NCBI RefSeq assembly: GCF_008807415.1
Contig: NZ_CP043626.1
Location: forward strand, 4,378,501-4,442,500
Direction of reading: 5' to 3'
DNA: 64,000 nt
Origin: Pseudomonas denitrificans (nom. rej.)
GTDB lineage: Bacteria > Pseudomonadota > Gammaproteobacteria > Pseudomonadales > Pseudomonadaceae
Positions 18,560-27,509 of the stretch are shown here, in pieces. Below the pieces are notes generated by a model. It had not been told where the DNA came from. It saw only the letters and a list, made by a program, of their open reading frames with translations, and made no database searches. Position numbers and translations under genes: made by a program. The first letter of the stretch is position 1, and the number at the start of each line of letters is the position of its first letter.

Positions 18560-19909
18560 ATGAATTCCCTGCTCGAAGCCTGGCGACATTCGCCGACCCA
18601 TCGTCGTGTCTGGGCGCTCGCCGCGCCGATGATCCTCTCCAACGTTTCCGTGCCGCTGGTCACCCTGGTGGACAGCGCGGTCATCGGCCACCTGCCGCAT
18701 GCGCACCAGTTGGGCGCCGTCGCGGTTGGCGGCGGGCTCTATACCCTGCTGGTCGGCGTGCTGGGCTTCCTGCGCATGGGCACCACCGGCTTCGCCGCCC
18801 AGGCGGCCGGGCGTGAAGACGGCGGAGCCTTGCGGCGGATTCTCGGCCAGGGCCTGCTGCTGGCGCTGGGCCTCGCCCTGCTGCTCAGCCTGCTGGCGGT
18901 GCCGCTGACCGGCCCCGCGCTTGCGCTGATGCGCCCGTCCCCGGAGCTGGATGTGCTGGCCCGCGAGTTCTTCCACATCCGCCTGTTCGGCCTGCCGGCG
19001 GCACTGGCCACCTATGCGCTGGTCGGCTGGTTCCTCGGCACGCAGAACGCCCGCGCACCGTTGGCGATCCTGCTGACCACCAACCTCATCAATATCGTCC
19101 TCAGCCTGTGGTTCGTGCTGGGCCTGGGCTGGGGCGTGGCCGGCGCGGCAAAGGCCGCGGTAACCGCGGAATGGGGCGGCGCGCTGCTCGGCCTGGCATT
19201 GACCCGTGGTGCGCTCAGGCGCTTTCCCGGCCTGCCGGACTGGTCACGCCTGCGCGCCTGGGCCAGCTGGCGGCCGCTGCTGATGGTCAACCGCGACATC
19301 TTCATCCGCAGCCTGGCGCTGCAGGGCGTGTTCTTCCTGCTCACGGTGCAGGGCACGCGCCTGGGCGACGCCACGGTGGCGGCCAACGCGCTGCTGCTCA
19401 ACGGCCTGATGGTCACTGCCTACGCCCTCGACGGCCTCGCCCACGCCGTGGAGGCGCTGTGCGGCCATGCCATCGGCGGCCGCGACCGCACCGCGCTGCG
19501 CCGCTCGCTGGTGGTCGCCTGCGGCTGGTCGCTGATCGCCAGCCTGCTGTTCGTCGTCTTCTTCACCTTCTTCGGGCACCTGTTCATCGCCCTGCAGAGC
19601 GACATCCCGGAGGTGCGCGCCACCGCCGACCAGTACCTGCCCTACCTCGCCTGCCTGCCACTCATCGGCATGTGGAGCTACCTGCTCGACGGCCTGTTCA
19701 TCGGCGCCACCCGCGCCCGCGAGATGCGCAACGCCATGCTGCTGGCCTGCGCCGCCAGTCTGCCGCTGGGATTCGTCCTGCAGGGCTGGGGAAATCACGG
19801 ATTGTGGCTAACCTTCCTATGCTTCATGTTGCTGCGTGCGCTGGTCCTAGCCGGCTACGCGTGGAAGCTGACACGCCAAGACGCCTGGCAGGCGCCTGCC
19901 AGCCCCTGA
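18560..19909 (+). CDS. dinF: MATE-family efflux transporter, DinF type
   Basis: The 449-residue product has about twelve membrane segments in two MATE halves. The N-terminal half has LAAPMILSNVSVPLVTLVDS, typical of the DinF branch, with an acidic/aromatic membrane core that in this family couples Na+ or H+ to drug export. The ATG at 18560 follows AGGAG by about six bases. It precedes the GGDEF gene by 17 bases, so co-transcription is likely. Substrate unknown; SOS control, known for E. coli dinF, is not supported because there is no lexA neighbour. Confidence 0.85.
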   Translation: MNSLLEAWRHSPTHRRVWALAAPMILSNVSVPLVTLVDSAVIGHLPHAHQLGAVAVGGGLYTLLVGVLGFLRMGTTGFAAQAAGREDGGALRRILGQGLLLALGLALLLSLLAVPLTGPALALMRPSPELDVLAREFFHIRLFGLPAALATYALVGWFLGTQNARAPLAILLTTNLINIVLSLWFVLGLGWGVAGAAKAAVTAEWGGALLGLALTRGALRRFPGLPDWSRLRAWASWRPLLMVNRDIFIRSLALQGVFFLLTVQGTRLGDATVAANALLLNGLMVTAYALDGLAHAVEALCGHAIGGRDRTALRRSLVVACGWSLIASLLFVVFFTFFGHLFIALQSDIPEVRATADQYLPYLACLPLIGMWSYLLDGLFIGATRAREMRNAMLLACAASLPLGFVLQGWGNHGLWLTFLCFMLLRALVLAGYAWKLTRQDAWQAPASP

Positions 19910-19926
19910 CCTGTTGAGGAGACGCC

Positions 19927-20970
19927 ATGCCGGCTTGTCCCATTCCCGTTGACGAAACCCTGCGTCAGCAGACCCTGGATGAGATGAACCTGCTCGACAC
20001 CCCGGCCGAGCACTACCTGGATACCCTCGTCCAGCTGACCCAGGACCTGGTGAAGGTCGACACCGTGCTGATCAGCCTGATCGACCAGGATCGCCAGTGG
20101 TTCAAGGCCCGCGTCGGCCTGGACGCCACCGAGACCACGCGCGACGTGTCCTTCTGCGGCTACGCGATCCTCGGCGAGGACACCCTGCTGGTGCCCGATG
20201 CCACCCTCGACGAACGCTTCGCCGACAACCCGCTGGTGCTCGGCCCGCCCTACATCCGTTTCTACGCCGGTCGCCCGCTGCGCGCCGGCAATGGCCAAGC
20301 CATCGGCACCCTGTGCATGGTCGACCCGCGGCCGCGCAGCATGACCGAGGCGCAGCAGGCCAACTTCCGCGACCTTGCCACCCTCGCCGAGGGCTACCTG
20401 CAATTGCGCACACTGATCCAGAGCAACCGCGACCTGCGCGTGGAAATGGACCGCGAGCAGCGCAAGGCCCTGCTCGACCCACTGACCCAGTTGTGGAACC
20501 GCGGTGGCCTGCTCGCCTTCCAGGACCGCGAGTGCCGCCTGGCGCGGCAAAACCACGTGCAGTTGGGCGTGATCTACGCCGACCTCGACCACTTCAAGGC
20601 GATCAACGACCAGCACGGCCACGCCGCCGGCGACCAGGTGCTCTGCGAATGCGCCCGCCGCCTGCGCGCCGCGCTGCGGCCGGACGACCTGCTGGTGCGC
20701 CAGGGCGGCGAGGAGTTCGTCGCCCTGCTCAAGGTGAAGGACGGCGAGGAACTGCAGCGCGTCGCCGAGCGCGTGCGCGAGCTGATCGGCCACGAGCCGG
20801 TGCAACTCCCCTGCGGGCCGCTGCCGGTCAGCCTGAGCATTGGCTGCACCCTGCTGGCAGGTGAAGAGCCTGTCGACCAGGCGCTGGAACGCGCCGACGG
20901 CGCGCTTTACAGTGCCAAGCAGGCCGGGCGCAACCGGGTGAACTTCAGCGCGCCGCCGGCCTCAGCCTGA
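19927..20970 (+). CDS. Diguanylate cyclase with GAF sensor domain
   Basis: This 347-residue soluble protein would make cyclic di-GMP from two GTP. Residues about 20-165 form a GAF domain (DVSFCGYAIL, FYAGRPL, IGTLCMVD). A short helix leads into a GGDEF domain (about 180-340). The active loop is GGEEF at 260-264, a permitted variant, with the metal-binding Asp in DLDHFKAIND. RPDD at 251-254 is an intact allosteric I-site five residues before the loop. There is no membrane segment, so it senses a cytoplasmic ligand that I cannot name. Confidence 0.92.
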   Translation: MPACPIPVDETLRQQTLDEMNLLDTPAEHYLDTLVQLTQDLVKVDTVLISLIDQDRQWFKARVGLDATETTRDVSFCGYAILGEDTLLVPDATLDERFADNPLVLGPPYIRFYAGRPLRAGNGQAIGTLCMVDPRPRSMTEAQQANFRDLATLAEGYLQLRTLIQSNRDLRVEMDREQRKALLDPLTQLWNRGGLLAFQDRECRLARQNHVQLGVIYADLDHFKAINDQHGHAAGDQVLCECARRLRAALRPDDLLVRQGGEEFVALLKVKDGEELQRVAERVRELIGHEPVQLPCGPLPVSLSIGCTLLAGEEPVDQALERADGALYSAKQAGRNRVNFSAPPASA

Positions 20971-21002
20971 CCAGAAGCAAGGCCCCAGCAGAGGACCCAC
21001 TC

Positions 21003-21458
21003 ATGGCCCAAGCCATCGCCGCGTACCTGCACTACCTGTCGATCTTCATCCTGTTCGCCCTGCTGGTGCTGGAGCACCAGCTGTTCCGCCTGCCGCTGGA
21101 CCTGTCGCGGGCGCGCAGCCTGGTGATAGTCGACCTGGCCTACGGCGCCTGTGCCGGCGTGGTACTGCTGACCGGCGCGGCACGTGTCGTCTGGTTCGCC
21201 AAGGGCACGGATTACTATCTGCACAACAGCCTGTTCCACGCCAAGATCGGCCTCTTCGTGCTGGTGGCGCTGCTGTCGATCCTGCCGACCATGACCTTCC
21301 TCAACTGGCGCAACGAGCTCAAGGCTGGCCGCGTTCCAGTGCCCAGCGAGCGCCAGGCGAAGCTGGTGATCATGACCATCCGCGTGGAGCTGCTGGCGCT
21401 GCTGATCCTGCCGCTGCTGGCGACCCTGATGGCGCGTGGTTTTGGGATGATCGGCTGA
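21003..21458 (+). CDS. DUF2214-family membrane protein
   Basis: The 151-residue product has four hydrophobic helices and HYLSIFILFALLVLEHQLF near the N-terminus, with conserved His and Glu in the first helix that are typical of the DUF2214 family. GAARVVWFAKG and FHAKIGLFVLV match the rest of the family. His residues in the helices could bind heme or metal, but no function is known. It starts 32 bases after the GGDEF gene on the same strand. Confidence 0.8.
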   Translation: MAQAIAAYLHYLSIFILFALLVLEHQLFRLPLDLSRARSLVIVDLAYGACAGVVLLTGAARVVWFAKGTDYYLHNSLFHAKIGLFVLVALLSILPTMTFLNWRNELKAGRVPVPSERQAKLVIMTIRVELLALLILPLLATLMARGFGMIG

Positions 21459-21570
21459 GCCGCCGGACTGACTGGCCGCTTTCCTACAACCAGTACCGAG
21501 CAATCCGATACAGTCGCTCCGCTGATCCGTGGATGCTCCTGCGCAGCTTCGACTGCCGCAGGACCTCCAC

Positions 21571-22242
21571 ATGCCTTCCCGCCCCTCCAGCCGCCCACTG
21601 TGGCGGTGGCTCCCCTCGCTGGCAGCCCTCGTCCTGAGCGGCTGCGCGAGCGACGAATTCACTTTCGAAGCCGACCTGCCGGGCGATTTCAGCCTGGTGG
21701 GTAATGCGCGCTATTCGCCACCCGAGGGCAGCCACTGCAATTCCCCGGCGAAAGACGACCTCACGCAACGCCTCTTCGCCACGCCCGGCCACGGTGAACG
21801 CCCCTACCGGGTCAGTTACCAGGTGCCGCTGAGTCTGAGCAGCGACGGTTGCAGGCGCGAGCTCCGGCACATCCTCATCGAAATGGACGGCGAATCGGCC
21901 ACCCACCCCCTGGACGCCGTGCAACCCGATATCAGCTTCGCCAACCTGGCTGTCCGCAGCCAGCTCTCCGCCGGCAGCGCCGGAATGCCGAAAAAGGGCG
22001 CACGCATCTTCGACGGGCGCTGCCGCTGGCTGTTGCCGGACTCACCGGACGGCGAGCGCCAGTTGCAGTGCCGCGCCTCGGACATCGACGGCAACTGGCT
22101 CGCCGGCAGGCCCGGCGGCGAACTACTGCGCGACGAACTGCCCGGCCGCATCGTCCGGCTGGCCATCGGCGTGGCGCCGGACATTGCCGCCTCCGCCGAG
22201 CCTCGCGGCACTCAGGCGCTGACGGCCGACTCCAGCAACTGA
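21571..22242 (+). CDS. Putative lipoprotein of unknown function
   Basis: The chosen ATG at 21571 follows AGGA and gives a 223-residue product with a signal peptide ending in the lipobox LVLSGC, so Cys near residue 24 would be lipidated. The mature part contains several further Cys residues and a charged region without known motifs. The 3' end overlaps the convergent acetyltransferase gene by 31 bases. I do not recognise the family. Confidence 0.7.
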   Translation: MPSRPSSRPLWRWLPSLAALVLSGCASDEFTFEADLPGDFSLVGNARYSPPEGSHCNSPAKDDLTQRLFATPGHGERPYRVSYQVPLSLSSDGCRRELRHILIEMDGESATHPLDAVQPDISFANLAVRSQLSAGSAGMPKKGARIFDGRCRWLLPDSPDGERQLQCRASDIDGNWLAGRPGGELLRDELPGRIVRLAIGVAPDIAASAEPRGTQALTADSSN

Positions 22243-23063
22243 GCCAGCCTGCGGCGCAGGGCCGGCAAGTCCGGCGCCGCCGGTTGCAGGTGGAAACGCT
22301 CGCGCAGGACGTCCAGCAATTCGTCGGCATGCTCGATCGAGCGCTGCTCGACTTCGCCGTCCGCACCACGCCGGCTGAATTGCCCGTTGAACAGCGACAG
22401 CCGCGCGCCGCCGTCGCTGAGCGCCACGCGCAGGGAGTTGCGGAACACGCTCTGCGGGTAGGTCGAGGTGTACCAGTTGCGCATGCCGTAGTCGGCCCAA
22501 TGCTGCGGCTCGAGGGTGAAGCGGTACAGCGTCTGCCAGCCGGATGCCGAGCGCGTTGCCATCTCCAGTTCCTCATCCGCCGAACCACTGACACGCCAGC
22601 CTCCTGGCAGCTCTTCGTTCACCCGCAGCGGCAGGGCTTTGGGCGAAGCAGGGCCGCCGAAGCCGATATCCACCAGGTGCGGCCCTTCGGCCAGATCGAT
22701 GCGCAGCAGCAGGTGCGTCTGCGGCGTCAGCGGCGCATCCGCCGGAAGGCCCCAGCGCACCCGCGCCACCAGCAGGGTCACACGGTAATCCAGGCTGGCC
22801 AGCAGGCGGGCGAACAGGCTGTTCAACTCGAAGCAGTAACCGCCGCGCTGGCGCTCGACGACCTTGGCGAACACCGCCTCCGGCTCGATCAGGATGGGCT
22901 GGTCCAGCAGCACGTCGAGGTTCTCGAAAGGCAGGTGATGCAGCGCGGCGACGATCAGCCGGTCGAGGTTTTCCAGCGTCGGCGCTGGGCGCTCCGGCGA
23001 CAGGCCGAGGCGGGCCAGGGTCGCGTCGAGCTGGGCAGCGCTGAAGGGGGTGAGTGGGGTCAT
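22212..23063 (-). CDS. Arylamine N-acetyltransferase
   Basis: Arylamine acetyltransferases move an acetyl group from acetyl-CoA to arylamines or hydrazines. The 283-residue product has the full catalytic triad: Cys77 in RGGYCFELN, His117 in QTHLLL and Asp132 in VDIGFGG. The N-terminal LPFENLDVLL is also typical. The length matches bacterial NATs. It is upstream, on the other strand, of the lipoprotein gene and overlaps it at the 3' end. The physiological substrate is unknown. Confidence 0.92.
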   Translation of the reverse strand: MTPLTPFSAAQLDATLARLGLSPERPAPTLENLDRLIVAALHHLPFENLDVLLDQPILIEPEAVFAKVVERQRGGYCFELNSLFARLLASLDYRVTLLVARVRWGLPADAPLTPQTHLLLRIDLAEGPHLVDIGFGGPASPKALPLRVNEELPGGWRVSGSADEELEMATRSASGWQTLYRFTLEPQHWADYGMRNWYTSTYPQSVFRNSLRVALSDGGARLSLFNGQFSRRGADGEVEQRSIEHADELLDVLRERFHLQPAAPDLPALRRRLAQLLESAVSA

Positions 23064-23085
23064 GCGAATCTCCTTTCGCGAAGCA

Positions 23086-23580
23086 TCAATGGCGGTGGGC
23101 GGCGGTCGGTTCGGGGATCACCAGCGGGCCGCAGTGCTCGTCGCTGACAATCACTGCCAGCAGGCGCGCAGGCTCGCTGGCGCTGGGGTTCTCGGCGAAC
23201 AGGTGCAGCTCGCGGCTGGGCTCGAACCAGGTCTGGCCCGCGCGGTAAGTCTGCGCCGGCAGGCCCTGCATCTGCGAGCGCACCTGACCACTGAGCACGA
23301 TGGCGGTCACCGCGCCGGGATGGCGGTGCGCCGGGGTGTAGCCGTTGGGCGGGAAGTCCACCTGCAGCGTGGTCACGACCTTGCCGGGCATGTCGGCCAG
23401 CGGCTCGCAGGACAGGCGCTTCACCTGAGTGCTCGGCCGCGCGCCAGCTGAAGCCCCGGCATGGCTTTGCGCCAGGCTCACCAGCGGCCGCGACCAGGGC
23501 TGCCAGAGCAATGCGCCGGCACTGAGGGCAATGACCAGCACCAGACCGGCCCGGGCCTCATGCCCCGAGACGAGGCTCAT
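23086..23580 (-). CDS. Cupin-domain protein with N-terminal membrane segment
   Basis: The start at 23580 overlaps the stop of the upstream epimerase gene (ATGA). The 164-residue product has one hydrophobic segment (about residues 11-28) and then a small cupin domain with the metal motif TPAHRHPGAVTAIVLSG. The His residues of this motif bind metal in the family. The C-terminal strand-turn pattern AGQTWFEPSRELHLFAENPS completes the barrel. It is probably a periplasmic or membrane-anchored cupin of unknown activity. Confidence 0.8.
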   Translation of the reverse strand: MSLVSGHEARAGLVLVIALSAGALLWQPWSRPLVSLAQSHAGASAGARPSTQVKRLSCEPLADMPGKVVTTLQVDFPPNGYTPAHRHPGAVTAIVLSGQVRSQMQGLPAQTYRAGQTWFEPSRELHLFAENPSASEPARLLAVIVSDEHCGPLVIPEPTAAHRH

Positions 23581-24317
23581 GCCGGCACCCCCGCCAGGCG
23601 GAAGCCCGGCTGCCAGCCCAGGCGATGTCGCGCCTTGGCCGAGCTGACTTCGATGTCCTGTTCGGCGATGTTGTAGGCGCCGTGCGCGCCCCACTCCAGC
23701 GCCAGCAGGGCGGCGCGGGCGGCATCGTCCACATGCACGGCCAGCCTCGGGTCTGCCGCATCGGCTCCCGTACCCGGCCCGTAGAGTCGGCCGTAACGCA
23801 AGACGATGCCCTCCATCGGCCGCGCACCGAGCACCGCCTCTTCGAGCGCGGCGACGCCGCCGACACTGATGGCGCGCGGGCCTTCGGCGCCCAGGTCCAG
23901 CGGTTGTTCCTCATGCAACGGCAACTCGCCCGGCACGTAGGCCCAGGCGATGCTCTGCGCCACCATGCGCTCGACGCCAGCGGCGCGAGCTGCTGCCACG
24001 AGGTTGGCAGTACCTTCGCGGCGAACCCGCGCGTTGCGCGGTTGGGCGGCGGGCATCAGGGCAGGGTCGAGGCCGGCGGGCAGGTCGGTGAGTTGGTGGA
24101 TCACCCAGCGCGGCTGGAACTGCCGCATGGCGGCACTCAGGGCTTGCGCGTCATAGACATCCAGCACCAGCGACCGCGCTCCCGCGGCCTCCAGAGCGGC
24201 GGCTCGCTGCGCGGAGCGACTGATTGCCAGCACCTGGTAACCACGCTCCAGCAGCAGCGGCAGCAGGCGCTGGCCGATGGCACCGCTGGCTCCGGCGAAG
24301 AAGACTTTCATGCACAT
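23577..24317 (-). CDS. NAD-dependent epimerase/dehydratase family protein
   Basis: The product (246 residues from ATG 24317, GAGG five bases before; a second ATG six bases on is also possible) has a Rossmann fold with the NAD(P) motif GASGAIG near residue 10. AYVPGELPLHEEQPLD and VLRYGRLYGPGTG match extended short-chain dehydrogenases of the SDR family. The usual Tyr-xxx-Lys pair is not obvious: the Ser-Ile-Ala-Trp-Ala-Tyr segment contains the Tyr but no Lys at +4, so it may be an atypical member. The stop overlaps the start of the cupin gene, so the two are co-translated. Confidence 0.8.
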   Translation of the reverse strand: MCMKVFFAGASGAIGQRLLPLLLERGYQVLAISRSAQRAAALEAAGARSLVLDVYDAQALSAAMRQFQPRWVIHQLTDLPAGLDPALMPAAQPRNARVRREGTANLVAAARAAGVERMVAQSIAWAYVPGELPLHEEQPLDLGAEGPRAISVGGVAALEEAVLGARPMEGIVLRYGRLYGPGTGADAADPRLAVHVDDAARAALLALEWGAHGAYNIAEQDIEVSSAKARHRLGWQPGFRLAGVPA

Positions 24318-24499
24318 GGGGACCTCGAATCGGGCGGCTGGGACATGTCGCCACTCTAGTGGTGCAATGCCCCACCCCACAGAGCCAAGATCATTCAGAA
24401 CGACTGGGACATGATTGCCGAACCTTGATCCATGTCCACGCAATGTCACGCTCATCGTCTATAACAAACGGCTCACTACCCCGATCCCTAGGAGTCGCC

Positions 24500-25060
24500 A
24501 TGAGCCAAGTCTTCGATGTTGCCGTTGTCGTCGGCAGCCTGCGCAAGGAATCCCTGAACCGCAAGATCGCCAAGGCATTCGCCGCATTGGCGCCGGCCAA
24601 CCTGAAGCTGGAAATCGTGGAGATCGGCGACCTGCCGCTGTACAACGAAGAGCTCGACGTGGGCACCCCGCCCGCCAGCTACACCGCCTTCCGCGAGCTC
24701 ATCGCCCGCGCCGATGCGGTGCTCTTCGTCACCCCCGAGTACAACCGCTCGGTGCCCGGCGTGCTGAAGAACGCCATCGACGTCGGCTCGCGCCCCTACG
24801 GCAAGAGCGCCTGGAATGCCAAGCCCTGCGCCGTGGTCAGTGCCTCGCCGGGCGCCATCGGCGGCTTCGGCGCCAACCACCACCTGCGCCAGTCGCTGGT
24901 GTTCCTCAACATGCCCGTGCTGCAGCAGCCCGAAGCCTACCTGGGCGGCGCCGGCGGCTTCTTCGATGAATCCGGCAAGCTGTCGGAGAAGACCGAGCCC
25001 TTCCTGAAGAGCATCATCGATGCCTTCTCCGGCTGGATCGTGCAGAACCAGCCACGCTGA
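24500..25060 (+). CDS. NADPH-dependent FMN reductase (ChrR/azoreductase-like)
   Basis: This 186-residue flavodoxin-fold protein starts at ATG 24500 (AGGAG five bases before). VGSLRKESLNRKIAKAF near residue 10 binds the FMN phosphate, and TPEYNRSVPGVLKNAIDVGS is the conserved flavin-contact segment of the FMN_red family. Relatives reduce quinones, chromate or azo dyes with NADPH; the true substrate here is not known. It is divergent from the epimerase gene. Confidence 0.88.
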   Translation: MSQVFDVAVVVGSLRKESLNRKIAKAFAALAPANLKLEIVEIGDLPLYNEELDVGTPPASYTAFRELIARADAVLFVTPEYNRSVPGVLKNAIDVGSRPYGKSAWNAKPCAVVSASPGAIGGFGANHHLRQSLVFLNMPVLQQPEAYLGGAGGFFDESGKLSEKTEPFLKSIIDAFSGWIVQNQPR

Positions 25061-25217
25061 TCTGCCCAGGCGCCGGCATCCGCCGGCGCTTTCCCCCCGC
25101 CATTCTGAGCAGCCCGTCGCAGGCCGCTGCGACACCCGGCATTGGCCATCATTGCGGCTGGCTCCACGCCCCTTCTCACGCCAAGGTTCAGGCCCGCTTC
25201 CCGCGCCCGGACCGTCG

Positions 25218-25973
25218 ATGCTGCGCCACCTTCTGTTGCACTTCCTTGCCCTCACCCTGCTCGCCGGCTGTACTTCGCCGCCGGTGAAGAAGGACGTCGA
25301 CGGTGTGGGCTTCAGCTCCGGGCAGATGCTGCAGAACGACGCCAACCGCGCCGCCAACCTGGCCATGCGCGATAACCTGGACAGCCTGTCGCTGCTGCTC
25401 GACAAGCTCTACAAGCGCAACCCGCGGGAATGGAAGAAAACCGGCGCTGCCTCACGCGATGCAGCCCACCAGCAGGTGATGGACGCCATCCGAAACCAGC
25501 AGCCGCTGCCCGGCCTGGGCGGCAGGCAATCGGTGGCTGCCCTGCCCCTGGCCTTCGACGCGGAGTTCCAGGGCGACCGTGCCGGAGCGCTGATCTACGG
25601 GCTCGGCAGCATGCTCTACGAACTGTATGGCGACACCGATACCCAGCACCTGCTCAGCGGGCTGAACTCGCAGATGACCGCCAATGCGGCCTGGAACATC
25701 GAGGTAGCGGCCTGGCTGCTGGCCAGCCGCACCGACGAGCAGGGCCAGCCGCTGCTGTTGTCCAACGAGATCAGCGCCGCCGGCCGCAACCTGTCCTTCG
25801 AGCGCGAGTTCGGCCGCATGATCGGTCGGCTGGAGTTGCTGGCACAGATGACCCACGAGAGCCTGCGACGCAGCGGGATCAACTACGTGCAGGGCATCCT
25901 TGCCGCACCAATCCTCGGCCTGGTGCAGTTCGTCCCGCTCAACGCCGCCAGCGCAGCGACCACGGCCCAGTGA
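25218..25973 (+). CDS. Putative lipoprotein of unknown function
   Basis: The ATG at 25218 gives 251 residues with a signal peptide and lipobox LLAGC (Cys near residue 18), so it is probably an outer- or inner-membrane lipoprotein. The mature protein is helical, with a long amphipathic region, and has a hydrophobic C-terminal segment (GILAAPILGLVQFVPL). I do not recognise the family. It is convergent with cbpM, with four bases between the stops. Confidence 0.72.
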   Translation: MLRHLLLHFLALTLLAGCTSPPVKKDVDGVGFSSGQMLQNDANRAANLAMRDNLDSLSLLLDKLYKRNPREWKKTGAASRDAAHQQVMDAIRNQQPLPGLGGRQSVAALPLAFDAEFQGDRAGALIYGLGSMLYELYGDTDTQHLLSGLNSQMTANAAWNIEVAAWLLASRTDEQGQPLLLSNEISAAGRNLSFEREFGRMIGRLELLAQMTHESLRRSGINYVQGILAAPILGLVQFVPLNAASAATTAQ

Positions 25974-25977
25974 GTCG

Positions 25978-26280
25978 TCAGTCCTCCAGCAGGCGCGCCA
26001 GGCGCTGGCGCAGGTAACGGTTCTCCGCGCGCAGTTCGTCCACCTCGTCCAGCAGGCGCAGCGCCAGGGCGATGCCCGGCCAGTCCAGCTCGAACTCGCG
26101 GCGCAACCGGACCGCGCGGCGCACCACGCTGACCGCCTGGTAATCGAAGACCCAATGCCCGGCGCGCTGTTCGCGAGGCTCCACGATACCCACCTCGACG
26201 ATCTCGACGAGCACGTCGCGGGGGAGGTTCACCGACTGGCAGAGCTCGTCGAGGTCCACCACCATCACTGTCGTCGTCAT
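25978..26280 (-). CDS. cbpM: Chaperone modulator CbpM
   Basis: CbpM binds the J domain of CbpA and blocks its activity. The 100-residue product starts at 26280 and overlaps the cbpA stop by four bases (ATGA), showing translational coupling. It has a MerR-like helix-turn-helix pattern ([21 protein letters not shown]) followed by a C-terminal coiled helix ([19 protein letters not shown]), as in known CbpM. The two genes form the usual cbpA-cbpM pair. Confidence 0.92.
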   Translation of the reverse strand: MTTTVMVVDLDELCQSVNLPRDVLVEIVEVGIVEPREQRAGHWVFDYQAVSVVRRAVRLRREFELDWPGIALALRLLDEVDELRAENRYLRQRLARLLED

Positions 26281-27245
26281 GCGCGTTTACCCCAATCGGC
26301 ACGGGGGTCGAAGGCCGCCTTGGCAGCCAGTTCTTCCCAGAGTTTGCGGGTCGCTTCGTCTGCCGTCTTCGGCATCACCACCTTGAGCACCGCATAGAGA
26401 TCGCCAGCGGCGGCCTCTCCCTTGTTCGGCAGGCCCTTGCCCTTGATGCGCAGGCGCTGGCCGGCCTGGCTGTTGGCCGGGATGCCGAGGTTGATCCGCC
26501 CGCCCAGAGTGGGCACTTCCACCTTGGCGCCGAGCGCCGCTTCCCACGGCGCCACCGGCACGGTGACGACGAGGTCGCGGCCGTCGACGTCGAACACCGG
26601 GTGCGGCACCAGGCGGATAGCCAGGTACAGGTCGCCCGCCGGCCCGCCGTTGATACCCGGCGCGCCCTGCCCCTTGAGGCGGATGCGTTCGCCGTCGGCG
26701 GTGCCCACGGGGATCTTCACGTTCAAAGTCTTGTTCTGCGGCGGCAGCTTGCGGCCGTATTCGTCGTAGCTGGGCAGGCTGAAGCTGATCGGCCGGCTGT
26801 CCCCGGAAAGGGTTTCCTCGAGGAACAGCGGGACCTCCATCTCCACGTCCTGGCCACGGTGGACCTGCGGCTGGCGCGCACCGCCGAAGCCACCGTGGGA
26901 GCCGCCGGCGCGGCCGCCGAAAATCTGCTCGAAGAAGTCACTGAAGTCCTGCTCGTGCCCCGGCGACGGGCCGTCGAAACCACCGCGCGGCTGCCAGCCG
27001 GGCGGCGCCTCGAACTGCGGCCCCTGCGCGCCGTACTTGCGCAGTTCGTCGTACTCGGCGCGCTTCTCCGGGCTCTTCAGCACTTCGTAGGCCTCGGAGA
27101 CTTCCTTGAAGTGCGTCTCGGCGTCCGGCTCCTTGCTGACGTCCGGGTGGTACTTGCGCGCGAGTTTGCGGTAGGCGGTCTTGATCGCCTTCTCGTCGGC
27201 GTCGGGCTCGACCCCGAGCGCGGCGTAATAGTCCTTGAATTCCAT
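26277..27245 (-). CDS. cbpA: DnaJ-type co-chaperone CbpA
   Basis: CbpA is a DnaJ analogue that stimulates DnaK and binds curved DNA. The 322-residue product has an N-terminal J domain with [10 protein letters not shown] (HPD at about residues 37-39), then a Gly/Phe-rich linker (about 75-130, including [14 protein letters not shown]), then two beta-sandwich substrate-binding domains with [13 protein letters not shown] and [12 protein letters not shown]. There is no zinc-finger domain, which separates CbpA from DnaJ. Length is slightly greater than the E. coli protein because of the linker. A sigma-32-like promoter lies upstream. Confidence 0.93.
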   Translation of the reverse strand: MEFKDYYAALGVEPDADEKAIKTAYRKLARKYHPDVSKEPDAETHFKEVSEAYEVLKSPEKRAEYDELRKYGAQGPQFEAPPGWQPRGGFDGPSPGHEQDFSDFFEQIFGGRAGGSHGGFGGARQPQVHRGQDVEMEVPLFLEETLSGDSRPISFSLPSYDEYGRKLPPQNKTLNVKIPVGTADGERIRLKGQGAPGINGGPAGDLYLAIRLVPHPVFDVDGRDLVVTVPVAPWEAALGAKVEVPTLGGRINLGIPANSQAGQRLRIKGKGLPNKGEAAAGDLYAVLKVVMPKTADEATRKLWEELAAKAAFDPRADWGKRA

Positions 27246-27374
27246 CGGTAACGGTCACTCCTCACATGCGTTGGACCTGTCGGCGCCTGGGACACGGGGA
27301 ATTCGCGCGGGCAGCCGGAGCCGCTGCGCGCACTGCGAGGCGAACAGGTGGAAAAAACGGGCTTCTGCGACAAC

Positions 27375-27403
27375 AGATGGAGTCGCGGCGCCGGCTTTTC
27401 AAC
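27375..27403 (-). promoter_or_regulatory. Possible heat-shock (sigma-32) promoter of cbpA
   Basis: On the minus strand GTTGAAA, a 14-base spacer and CTCCATCT resemble the sigma-32 consensus (CTTGAA and CCCCATnT, spacing 13-15). It lies about 130 bases before the cbpA start. The match is good but the consensus is short, so the assignment is tentative. Confidence 0.4.
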
Positions 27404-27509
27404 ACTGCCTGCAAGCCTAGACGCTGATCGTGCATCGCGGCCGCCGGGACGCCTTGATACCGGTCATGGCATAGTCGTCTTCCGGATTAATCGCCTACTC
27501 GGACAGGCC

